Shown one piece after another: positions 10,499 through 22,078 of a DNA stretch of 64,000 nt. Under the pieces are notes generated by a model. That model did not search any database. It had not been told where the DNA came from and saw only the letters and a program-made list of their open reading frames with translations. The position numbers were made by a program, and so were the translations under genes. The first letter of the stretch is position 1. Each line of letters starts with the position of its first letter. The DNA is from Brachyhypopomus gauderio (lineage: Eukaryota; Chordata; Actinopteri; Gymnotiformes; Hypopomidae). The DNA is taken from contig NC_135220.1 of NCBI RefSeq assembly GCF_052324685.1, positions 1,174,906-1,238,905 on the forward strand. The letters are read 5' to 3'.

Positions 10499-13400
10499 CT
10501 AACTGTTTTCCAACATGGTTTGTTCGATCCAGGGGAGATAGTTGGTCACTTTGGTGTAAACCCCGTAGTATCCTGCTTCTGCACATGTATATCCCCAGGA
10601 CACGATGCCACCGACGTACCAGCTGCGGCTTTGCCTGTCCTGAAACACATACGGTCCCCCGCTGTCCCCTTGGCAGGTGTCCACACCCCCTTCTGCCAGT
10701 CCTCCACACATCATATTCTCTGTTACCACCAGCTTTCCTTTTGGCAAAACTAAGGAGTCGTACTTCGCTTTACATACATCGAAATCCACAATTGGTATTT
10801 CCGCAAACTTGAGATCGGAAGAACCCCGGCCGCTAGTCATCTGCCATACGCCCCATCCGCTCACTATCCCGTAATCATCGGTCTTCGGCAGGAATCGTGC
10901 CTCTTTCCCTGGCAGGCACACGGGCATGATGGTGGCGCTTATGGACACCTTGTGCTCCAGTTTGATCAGGGCGATGTCGTTATTGAAGTTGAGGTTGTCA
11001 TGATGGTAACTTGGGTGTATGAAGATGTCTTTGGGGATGCCCACCACCGCCTCGGGGTCCTTCCGTTTCACCAGGCCCAGTTTCACCTGCACTTCGGACA
11101 TTTCGTCATAGCCTTGCAGGATGTGGGCGGCGGTCAACACCCAGTTGTCATGGAGCAGGGCGCCGCCCCCCTGTAGAAAGCCCGCCTTCAGAACCATCAC
11201 TTGCCAGGGGATCTCATTCTTCTCCACGTTCTCCCCTCCGATCACCTTGGCCAGTCTCCCGCTGGGCTTACCGCAGACTGCCAGAAAGGGCCCCGGGGTT
11301 AACATCAGGAAATGGAACATGAACGGAAAGTCACCGAACCACGTAGGTGAACAGCTTGTTCGAAGTCCTACTTTAAGTGATTTCATTGTTGTGAAGCAGG
11401 GTGATGACTAAATAGAACCATGCTATTAGTAGGAATAAGGAGGACTCAGGTAAGAGTTTCTTACCAGGTGCACACGTAGGAACCTTTTTTCCACCCAGAG
11501 AGTCTCTCCAGTAGCCATCATGAGCACAGGTATAGACTCCTCAATAGTGGGGGGAGAAAAAGACGGTAATTTCATGAACTATGGTAATTGTCTATCAGTT
11601 TTGTGACGGATATAAAGTGTCCAGTATGTTTGTGTGATAAACTCACCATTGTTGGTGGCCTCCATGGTGTAAAACTCCTTACAGTTGTACGTCACTGAAG
11701 ATTTATATGTGGTTGTAGTGAACTGACGACTTCCACTTTGAATTTCTTCAGGGTTTCCACAGTCAACCACTCCAAAGGAAATCTAAATGTTATTGCTGTC
11801 CAAGAGGGTACCTTTATTCCATTTTAGGTGTGTTCAGTTATTAAATGTCAACTCAAAATCTGGCAGCTTTAAATGTTGGTTCTCTCCAGCTCAGTTTGTT
11901 AGCAAAGGATTCATGATAACTCCAGTAAACCCCTACTGACAATTGAACGGGTTGTTTGAATTCTAATTACTTACTTTTACAGAGAGGCATTGGACCATCC
12001 CAGAACCCACCCTTCAGGCATTTGGCTTCATAGGAGGTCAGTATTTCGTCTCCCTACAAATACAAAAGTCACTAAAGGCCACGGAGGTTTAATTTTGCTG
12101 CTCACCATTGAAATCTGAGACACAAGCCATTTACCAGAGTTAACTCATAGCCGAGGTCACATGTGACGCTGAAGCTGTCTGTAAGGATGTACCGGTCTTG
12201 TTGCGGGTTAATGTGACCATGGAGAGGAGCCGCTGGGTTTGGGCATGGTTTGGCTGGGAGGGTGAAAAAGCAGTGAACATTAGGTCATCAAACAGTGCCT
12301 CTAATGGTAGTACACTCCACGGTGTGCACAGGAAATCAGACCATTAACTTTCTGAAACTAAACATTGATGTGAGTTTGAATGTTTCACATTTAAAATGGC
12401 TGCAAGGACATCCATCAAATTTGAATAGTGAATCTAAAAACATGTAAAAATAGAATTGGCACAACATTCATATGGACCATTCTGATGGTCTATCAGATCC
12501 TTTATGGTCAATAAAACATCTACAGGTGCTATAGTCATGCTATTCTAAGTGATGTTAAAGAATACTGAGAGCGTGTCATTGTCAGACACACCTGTGCTAG
12601 AGTACTTTATCTTCCAGCCCCGGTTTTTCCCTGAACCGTCTGAACGGAAGGACACGTGCACTTCATGAGTGCCGGTCTCAATTCTGGCTGGTTCCTTGGT
12701 TCCACAGAATGGGCCATACTCCCTCAACCCCGCAGTGACCTTCAGAGATGAAGTGAAGATTCTTTTGAGGAACATGTCCATTTGACTAGTAAGTAAATGC
12801 AACTTGTCAGCGTGTCCTTTGTGAGAGATGAAGTAGTTTATAGGAGGCGTGAGGCAGCATTCATTGGTTATTCAAGGAAATGTTTAGGGGACATGAGAGA
12901 GCATCTATTGGATATTCATGGACCTTCAGCTCTCTGATTGGTGGGTTTTAGGGGCAACTCTGTAGTGCGGCATCGTGCCTGATGAACCTGGTATTTGTGC
13001 TAAAGATGAGAAAGGTTTAAAGATGGGAAAGATCTAAAGGCATCCCAGTCCAACCTGCAACAACTACTTAATAACATTTTATTTAATGTTTTATGTTTTA
13101 CTTAACTCCTGACGGAACAAACAGTTGCATAATAGCCATGTTTATAACAAGGAACATTTGAATTCAGATGTGCTCTTATCATATGAATGATGGTGCCATA
13201 TCTGAATAAAGAAAGGAGCATTATTTTAGATTTATTTACAAGATTAGTATAAACAAATTAGAGAAACCCATTTTAGACTACTGTAGGGTTTATAGAAACC
13301 GTACATTACCTGTTTGTTTGCTGTTATTTATTTATTCACTTTTCTATTTGTAATATTAGGTTTAGCCTGTGTGCTGTAATTAGTGTACTTGCACCACAAA

Positions 13401-16400
13401 TAAACCATGACTCTCAGCTGGGCTTCTGTGCATAAATTAGGGTTTTAATTTAATTAAAAAAATAAATTTTCAAGACAACCACTTAGCTGCACTGGGTGTC
13501 TCTTAGGACATCTTGCCATTACTGTAGATGACTGCCAGTTTTGATTATGGTGTCAACATTGCGAGCAGCTTTCAGAGTGGAAGACGAAGAAGACGTTTTA
13601 CAGAACTGCACATTCTGTTGTGTACTGAGCATACATGCAATCAAAGATACTGTATGTCTAATAATAAATAATCCTCAATGGAAACTGTGTAGGTGAGGTA
13701 TAGTTACATTTGGTTAAAATGTAACTACTTCAAATGCAATGACAATAACTCATTTACCTTTCTTTTTATTGACAGGAGTTCAGGATTTCTATCAATTAAT
13801 TTGTGCTGTATGTCAACAGGAAGCATTGGTGCGTTTTCCTGTTCAATCCTGTTTGGCTTAAGCTGCCGTCAATACCTGCTGACAGTCAATCCACCAACCT
13901 TCAGGACGTCATAGGGGCAGGAGACCCACCAACCTTCAGGATGTCGTAGGGGCAGGAGACCTCGGGATGCGTCTCCACGTCGAAGGGATCCAGGAAGTCT
14001 AGGCTGACCTGGAAGCCCTCCAGCAGGCGGATGGTGTAGTCACACCGGCTCATTCTGGGGTACGCAGACGGGTACTCTGGACTGCTCAGCTCCCCGGACT
14101 TCTCCACCAACACCTGACCACTGCACTCCACTGTGAAGGGCATGAAGAAGACGCAAATCTATGATTGTCTGCACTGGATTGCCAAAACGGCAATTTTTGG
14201 TACAGCGTATTTGTGATCTTTTGTCACATTCCCTTAATTCATTTTGACTAATTTTTCCTCAGCTTTGGAACACAACAAGAAATTTCAGCACTCATTTAAA
14301 AACAAAAAAAAAATCAATTCATATAGATTGTGGGTATATGATCACAGCATGGACGGTAATCAATAGAGTGATGAGCAGCTTCTGTTTAGGCAAACTGTAC
14401 AGTTAATTTTCAAGTAAAGCAGATGTAGCAAAATGTAACAAATGGACTTGCTCTACAGAGCGTTCAAAGGTTAGGTAATTCATATAATTAGGGAGATTCT
14501 GACGCAGGTCATCACCCATCCTTCTGCATGATATGATGTCACTTCCCTATTGGCAAAGAATAATGATCGAGGGAAACGTCTGGGCTGGTAATTGTGATTA
14601 ATTACTCACCATCACCACTCTATTAAGGCAGCAAACAGGTATCAATTTTCCACTGATCTCCACGCCACTGTTCCCCCAGGAACCGGTGGTAATTAACCCG
14701 CCTCACTCAGACTGACAGAGATCAACTGATTCATACAGAGGTATGACACTGCAGAGTCAGCCCAGCTAACAATCACGCTGCCCACCATAGACAGCCTTTA
14801 ATAATCATTAATGGAGCGCGGTCTCCAACCCCAGCATGCATGGTGCTTTCTTGTCTCTGCATAGATCCATGGATTTATCTAAGATGTTGTGTAGTCTTCC
14901 AGCCAAAGCCTGTGTAGTCCCTTTCAGGTATAGAAGATCACGGTTTTCATGTGCATGTGCTATGCCAACACAATCTACAGCTGTTGACAGTATTATTAGT
15001 ATGTTGTGTACTGGGGGGGCAGTGATGACGCTGATATGACTACACCCTAAACAATGTGTGAACATGTAGCTTTTCTCGAAAAGGCAACACTGTGGAGTGA
15101 CTTGCAAACTGAGCAAAGTTCACTGTTCAAAAGAATCAATACTGCCCTGAGGTTCCAGTCGAAATGATTTACACTAACAATGGGACCAGAAATGAAGTAA
15201 CTATTAGATATTTAAAGATAATGAGTCATAGACGGAGTTTCTTTTAGATGTTTATTGCTACAAAACCTCAATGTTAAGTTTAAAAATGAAAATGCAGTTG
15301 CCATGTTAGTACGAATCACGTGAAATTAACAAATCAGAAGTAATCTACACAGTCCCAGCTGATTCAAAGCCATCACAGTCCTTACAGGTGCACAAACTAC
15401 CATGTCCAATAACTTTCAAAAGAGCTCTTCAGACACTTCACTGGCCCGGCCAGCGAGCTGAGCGATGGCTCCTTCGGACCTTACCTGTACAGTCCCTTTT
15501 GTTGACATGGAGCTGGTACCCCAGCTTACAAGAGCAGTAATAGCCTCCCACATAATTATGGCAGTAATGGTCACACACAGGCTCTCCGTCTACTGTAATC
15601 AGGCACTCATCGATATCTGTGCGTGGTGAGAAAGAATGTAATTAGCACCAGGGCTCTTAGCAAAGTTTGACTCTCACACACTGTAGTGGCTCACAGATCA
15701 CAGGCTTAATAGGGACGGGGGTCTTTATCAGGATGGTGGCCTAACAAACATGTGAACACTCATCATTTGAGGTCAAACTTAATTTTTGCCGCATGGTCAG
15801 GATGTAACACTGCTATTTATTTGTAGAAATTTTATATAAAAGACAATTGCACATTTTGTGAAAGACCCCACATTCTCTATATTAGACCTTCATAATTGGC
15901 TTCACCTTCTGTGGCATAAAAAGCTTGAAAGCCAGTAAATCGGGCCTCGTTAGAGTAATCCGATCTGAAGACCGCAGACATGGAGTTGGTGGTGGAGTAG
16001 AGGACGGTGTTCGGGGAATCCGCATCATTTTTCTCTTTCTCGCCACAGAATCGGACAGGGTTGCTGCCTTCCAAAAACACCTGATACATCAAAGGATGAG
16101 TGACCAGGAAGGAATGAGCCGGATACATTAAGCAAAATACCAGGCAGGCTGTAGCTACAAGTGATGGACCATGAGGCTCATGTGATCTATATGTGGAGAA
16201 TACACATGAAAGCCTTAAATGTCCTCATTTACTGTTGTATTAACAAAATGATTATATGCATATGTTTGGCCAGGCTGAAGCCAACGCTGCTATGTTCCTC
16301 ATTAAAGGTCTAATTAAAAATTTCATTTAAACTATTCTAATCATAATAATGGAAAATAAGCAATGTCAGAAGCCACAAAGCAGGAGACATTAGCAGCATC

Positions 16401-16941
16401 GGCAGAGACGTGTGCTTGAAAACGTCAGTCTGTCTATTCAATAATATTCATTCCTGGCATAGGGGTCGAAGGGCATTTGCGCTTTCACTGTTTTCCAGGC
16501 TGAATCATATTTTTTATGTGTGTTTACTGCGTGGACTTTGACTGGAAGGCTGTCCTGGGCTTACCTGGAGATAGTCGTATTCACAGTGGAGAGAGTGCTC
16601 TAGGCTGAAGTGGGTAAAATAGAGGCGAAGCCTGTGTCCTGCGGGCCCTGTGATGTTCCACACCACCCGTTGGTTATTGGGATAGACATTTGGAAAGTTG
16701 GGTGAAGCGAAGCTACCAAACGGTCCCGTTAACTCCAGGCTCAGTACCACGGGCAGCAGACCGAGCAGTGCCACACGCACACTGAAACCACACGTGCGAG
16801 TTGCACACCTTTAAGAGAAGAGCATTTCCTTCCATTACAAATCACTACATCTTTCACAGACCAAAGGAAAATCAAACGAGCGCTCCAGAGTTCTTGCTTC
16901 ACGCTACACTCGGCCGAGGGCCTGGCTTACCCGTTCATCAT
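10499..16941 (-). CDS. masp2: Mannan-binding lectin serine protease 2 (MASP-2)
   Basis: Secreted protease of the lectin complement pathway, which cleaves C4 and C2 when bound to collectins or ficolins. Coding exons in gene order: 16941-16931, 16781-16565, 16080-15906, 15616-15485, 14130-13934, 12739-12592, 12253-12135, 12053-11975, 11769-11647, 11539-11465, 11277-10499. Total 684 aa (human 686). Start ATGATGAACGG is split from the signal peptide [15 protein letters not shown]. Domains in order: CUB1, Ca-binding EGF (DIDECL...[16 protein letters not shown]), CUB2, two CCPs, S1 protease. The triad is VLTAAH, NDIALI, GDSGGP; specificity Asp is in [12 protein letters not shown]. The protease is in one exon and lacks the His-loop cysteine, both as in MASP2/C1r/C1s and unlike MASP1. 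The activation bond is K-VIGG instead of the usual R-I. MASP2 beside SRM/DFFA/CORT agrees with human 1p36. Confidence 0.95.
13891..13960 (-). repeat. 35-bp tandem duplication of a MASP2 exon end and its 5' splice site
   Basis: The last bases of the first CUB2 exon plus its donor (exon ends TACGACATCCTGAAG, donor GTTGGTGG) are repeated 35 bp further into the intron with a few differences (TATGACGTCCTGAAG, then GTTGGTGG). Only use of the first copy keeps the reading frame. Confidence 0.85.
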
Positions 16942-17576
16942 CGTCCACCTTCTGTCAGTCTCTTATGATGACGGACTTTTCTTTCCCTCCAGCAGAGCTA
17001 CGGTGAGGACCACAACGTGCCCCCGAGGTTGCTGAACCAATCCAGTAACTAAGGCTGCGCAAACACTGATGACCAATAGTCACAGACTTTCTCAAATGTT
17101 GACAGTGGTTCAGAGCCGTCGCTGTCCAGGTTCAAAACATTTCAGGGCAACGACTGATTAACAGTTTGAGCACTGACTATTAATGTGTAGAATGAAAGAT
17201 AGAACGGTTTGGCTTTATCAAACTTATTGATTATAAATAGCCCTTGGAAGAGGAGTTTGAAGAGGGACTGTCAGCTAGTAATGACGTGCATTTATTTCTT
17301 TAACTCTGCCAATATCTCTCCTCTTTGTCAATGATTGATTTCCCTGTCATTTCTATTTAAAGACTTAAAAACCTGATAATGGCTCTGACTTGTTTCTTAC
17401 GCACAAATGCTCTATAAATCTCACAAGTCTGCCGTCTTTGTCAGTGAACACCTACTGATATATCAGGCACAAGGCACAGTAATGGATACATTTGGCCTAA
17501 AGAGTAAAACGAGAGTGAGCAAAATCACCAGAATTGGCATCTGAGAGCGATAAACAGAGAAAGAAATCTTCTGCCT
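16942..17576 (-). promoter_or_regulatory. Presumed MASP2 promoter region
   Basis: The 635 bp between the MASP2 start codon and the 71-bp repeat array must hold its 5' UTR and core promoter. An AT-rich TATTTATAAT-like element on the minus strand near 17230 could be a TATA box. No firmer element can be assigned. Confidence 0.3.
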
Positions 17577-18999
17577 TTTGTCATTCTAGTGTGCCTTGAA
17601 GCATACGACAGGGGTTTAAAAACCTCTTCTTGTAGCCCCTGAACACTTTTGTCATTCTAGTGTGCCTTGAAGCATACGACAGGGGTTTAAAAACCTCTTC
17701 TTGTAGCCCCTGAACACTTTTGTCATTCTAGTGTGCCTTGAAGCATACGACAGGGGTTTAAAAACCTCTTCTTGTAGCCCCTGAACACTTTTGTCATTCT
17801 AGTGTGCCTTGAAGCATACGACAGGGGTTTAAAAACCTCTTCTTGTAGCCCCTGAACACTTTTGTCATTCTAGTGTGCCTTGAAGCATACGACAGGGGTT
17901 TAAAAACCTCTTCTTGTAGCCCCTGAACACTTTTGTCATTCTAGTGTGCCTTGAAGCATACGACAGGGGTTTAAAAACCTCTTCTTGTAGCCCCTGAACA
18001 CTTTTGTCATTCTAGTGTGCCTTGAAGCATACGACAGGGGTTTAAAAACCTCTTCTTGTAGCCCCTGAACACTTTTGTCATTCTAGTGTGCCTTGAAGCA
18101 TACGACAGGGGTTTAAAAACCTCTTCTTGTAGCCCCTGAACACTTTTGTCATTCTAGTGTGCCTTGAAGCATACGACAGGGGTTTAAAAACCTCTTCTTG
18201 TAGCCCCTGAACACTTTTGTCATTCTAGTGTGCCTTGAAGCATACGACAGGGGTTTAAAAACCTCTTCTTGTAGCCCCTGAACACTTTTGTCATTCTAGT
18301 GTGCCTTGAAGCATACGACAGGGGTTTAAAAACCTCTTCTTGTAGCCCCTGAACACTTTTGTCATTCTAGTGTGCCTTGAAGCATACGACAGGGGTTTAA
18401 AAACCTCTTCTTGTAGCTCCTGAACACTTTTGTCATTCTAGTGTGCCTTGAAGCATACGACAGGGGTTTAAAAACCTCTTCTTGTAGCCCCTGAACACTT
18501 TTGTCATTCTAGTGTGCCTTGAAGCATACGACAGGGGTTTAAAAACCTCTTCTTGTAGCCCCTGAACACTTTTGTCATTCTAGTGTGCCTTGAAGCATAC
18601 GACAGGGGTTTAAAAACCTCTTCTTGTAGCCCCTGAACACTTTTGTCATTCTAGTGTGCCTTGAAGCATACGACAGGGGTTTAAAAACCTCTTCTTGTAG
18701 CCCCTGAACACTTTTGTCATTCTAGTGTGCCTTGAAGCATACGACAGGGGTTTAAAAACCTCTTCTTGTAGCCCCTGAACACTTTTGTCATTCTAGTGTG
18801 CCTTGAAGCATACGACAGGGGTTTAAAAACCTCTTCTTGTAGCTCCTGAACACTTTTGTCATTCTAGTGTGCCTTGAAGCATACGACAGGGGTTTAAAAA
18901 CCTCTTCTTGTAGCTCCTGAACACTTTTGTCATTCTAGTGTGCCTTGAAGCATACGACAGGGGTTTAAAAACCTCTTCTTGTAGCTCCTGAACACTTTT
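17577..18999. repeat. 71-bp minisatellite, 20 copies
   Basis: Twenty head-to-tail copies of a 71-bp unit containing GTCATTCTAGTGTGCCTTG and GGGGTTTAAAAACC. Copies are almost identical; the only change I see is GTAGCCCC to GTAGCTCC in four copies, three of them the last three. Each unit has CAGGGG and CCCCTG about 20 bp apart as an inverted pair. The homogeneity means recent expansion or ongoing homogenisation. Confidence 0.97.
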
Positions 19000-21470
19000 G
19001 AAGAAGCCCGGGGTAATTGCAGCACAGTTAAACCCAAAATGCGGGAATCCTAAACACTACTGTCTCATTTCTTTTCACCTGGTTAGCGGTGATCAGCCAC
19101 GCGCTTACATCTGGCAAGCAGGATGTGGGCCTGTGATGAATGGGACCAGATTGCATCACTGAAATGAATGGGGAGGCCTGTTGCCACACCATGTGCCAAT
19201 TATCCTAAGAGCAAAATTAATTCTGTGCTTTTGTATCACCAGAGCCCGATTCATTTCTACCTTTTGGCGTGGAATGAAATGGTTATTTTAGCTGTTATTT
19301 AAAGAGGTGAAAGCTTCCCGCAAGAGGCAGAGAGCGTATGGATGTGACAAATGTTCTCTAAGCGAGCTTATAATAGAGCCCTCATTTCCAATACACTACA
19401 CTGTTAATGGCTGATGTACGTGGAGATTATTATAATTATCCACATAAACGACAATGGTAATTTCCAGTTGCAAACGCCCTTAATGATTGTGAGTGTCTGG
19501 TATAATGCAGTGACCTCTTATGTCCCATCTGCTTGGGAGATCACAGGTTGTTGGGCCACAGCTGAAGTGATTTATAAAGTGGAGGGTGTGCTTTGTCCTG
19601 AGTCACTACACAGCAGTACAGCATAGCTGTCACTTAGGAAGGGAGGGGGCTATCACTTTAGCACTCTGGTGCAGAAATGCAGAAAGCATTTACGGTAAAG
19701 AAACATGAAAACATGGCTTGTTTTGAGAATCAAAAATGTCCCTTGAATGAAAGCACAGCAAGATCTGTTTCAATAAGAGATTAATGAGATTATATCTATT
19801 TCAATAAGAGATTAAAGAGATTATATCTGTTTCAATAAGAGATTAGGGTATGACAGACTAGTCTATCAATATCAGTGTCACGTTGAGGCATACCAGTGAT
19901 TGGGGAGAATAAAACATGCCAAAATCTACTGACTGAAAAGAATGTCAATGTGAATTTTTAGGAACTGTTTAGGAAGCAAGGGTTTCATCCTGCACATTTC
20001 TTTAACTTAAGGACATACATGGAAGTGTTTGGAACCTTCTAAATATGCACATCCTCTATTTACTCATCTCTCCCCTCTCTTGGCTTACTGAGATTTTGTG
20101 CATACTAGTAAAATTTCGCATTTGTCAAAAGACTGCAGTCCTCACACCCCCCACCCGACAGCCTTCATCAGACATGACAGTTGATTCGTTGATTATATAC
20201 CTGTCCTAATTGTACCTTTTTCAACAAGATGACAAGTTTAAAACAGGAAAATGTACTTGCTTTATTAGAACACCTACAGAGACCCGATTGTAAAAGAAAA
20301 AATATATATATAAATAAAATATCTTTGTCATCATGATAATTATATGAAGTTCTGTTGATTAATTTAACATATCTTGCCTTATTTCTGACTGACAGTGTCA
20401 AATGCATCAAAATATTATTGGGTACATGTTGAAATATTAGCTGAAATATTAATTATTTACAGCATGCAAAAACATAACAGTACACAAAAAGGTCCAATAC
20501 AACACTCAAATGTACATCAATCAACTGCATTAATTAGAGGCTTAGTGTATGCCGTTTACAAGTGAACTGGTTATTATTGGCCATTAACACACCAGGACAT
20601 GATGACATTCAGTATCTGGAACTTGTCTATGAGTCACAGGTTGGTCATTTGTCAGGGCATTAGCACCACATTAGGTGGAATGTCTAACTGGAGATTGGCT
20701 GAGATCTCTTCTCTAAAAAGTGCAATGCTGACATAGTACTAACTGTGCAAACATCAGTCACTGATTGATGACTTGTGTCACACACATATCCACAAGAAAT
20801 GGACAGAAATATCTTGATAGAAAATTGAATCAATTTGAAAAGCGTTTTTACAAAGAACCTTTTTGCAGTTTTCAGTGAATAGCAGAAATGACACTCACTC
20901 CAGTGCATGGTCTTGTCATACATTCAAGAAACAGCCCACCATCTATTTCGTTCCAACGAGAAGCTTCTCTCTTCAGAGCTGCTCTCTAAGGCTCAGGGCA
21001 TCCCAGGTAATGAAGTGTGTCCTTACAAGAATCCAGCCAGCCGGTCATTAAAGAGGCAGCAAGTCACTTTGATATGGAAACCAACACAGACCAGCAACAA
21101 AGGGATGGGAAAAATTGTCTAAAAAATGCATGCGAGGAGAATGACTAGATGTCGTCCCTTTTAAAGACATGCACAGAGTGTTTCACAGTAACACAGCTGT
21201 ATTGTGATGCCATGCATATTGCTACATGGCTAAGCAGCTGTCTATAAACATCTGTTTGAATAAGGGGAAGTTAGCTGACATCACGGTGTTAACAGTGTTT
21301 CTTTGCCATGACCCTCTAACACAGCATTAGTCATTATTATAAATTATAAAGTCATTATTTCCAAGCTCAACCACCCACAGAGTCTATAAACAAAAGCTGC
21401 TATGAGCTGTAAAAAGAAGTAGAAGTTCAGAAGTGACGGTCAGAAGAAACCAGGAGCCAGCCGTTGTAGG
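19000..21470. other. Intergenic stretch, no genes seen
   Basis: Unique-looking A+T-rich sequence. At about 19768-19850 a unit with TTTCAATAAGAGATTA is repeated three times at about 32-bp spacing. The open frames here are short and unlike known proteins. Confidence 0.5.
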
Positions 21471-21479
21471 AAGTTTTGT

Positions 21480-22078
21480 TTCGAATGCAATCCATGTCAA
21501 CATCGTTTGCCTCATTTCTATTGTGACTCGTGTCAATGACGTTTGCTTCGTGTCTATTGTGACCCATGTCAACATTGTTTTCCTTATGTCTGTGACCAGA
21601 GGTGTCAATTCCAGGTTCAGAAAGTAATAGTCCTCACCAGGATTTTGCTCAGGCTTCCTTTTACTTTCCGAACCTGGAATTGACACCTCTGCTCCTGTCA
21701 ACATTGTTTGCCTTGTGTCTATTGTGACCCGTGTCTACGTCGTTTGCCTCGTCTATTGTGACCCGTGTCTACGTCCTTTGCCACATGTCTATTGTGACCC
21801 GTGTCTATTGTGACCCGTGTCAATGTCCTTTGCCTCATGTCTATTGTGACCCGTGTCAACATTGTTTGCCTCATGTCTATTGTGACCCGTGTCAATGTCC
21901 TTTGCCTCATGTCTATTGTGACCCGTGTCAACATTGTTTGCCTCATGTCTATTGTGACCCGTGTCAACGTTGTTTGCCTCATGTCTATTGTGACCCGTGT
22001 CAACGTTGTTTGCCTCATGTCTATTGTGACCAGTGTCAACGTCGTTTGCCTCATGTCTATTGTAACCCATGTCAGTTT
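21480..22078. repeat. 36-bp minisatellite
   Basis: Tandem units of 36 bp built on TGTCTATTGTGACCCGTGTC and variants of AACGTTGTTTGCCTCA, regular from about 21700 to 22078 and more degenerate on the left. A multiple of three, so both strands carry meaningless open frames (up to 158 codons). A foldback element sits inside it. Confidence 0.93.
21597..21691. repeat. Inverted repeat (31-bp arms, 33-nt loop) inside the minisatellite
   Basis: Arm 21597-21627 begins CAGAGGTGTCAATTCCAGG; arm 21661-21691 is its reverse complement with a single mismatch (TTCAGAAAG against TTCGGAAAG). The 33-nt spacer is unrelated to the 36-bp unit. The RNA of either strand would fold into a near-perfect 31-bp hairpin. 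Confidence 0.9.

Noticed and set aside
14808-15116. MAp19-type alternative exon between EGF and CUB2 of MASP2
   Set aside because: A 102-codon frame is present in this intron but shows no short EQSL-like terminus or convincing splice acceptor.
10499-16941. MASP1/MASP3, C1r or C1s instead of MASP2
   Set aside because: MASP1 has a split protease region with alternative exons; here it is one exon. The EGF and CCP residues and the neighbours fit MASP2 best.
17577-18999. CRISPR-like array
   Set aside because: Direct head-to-tail repeats without unique spacers in a vertebrate genome.
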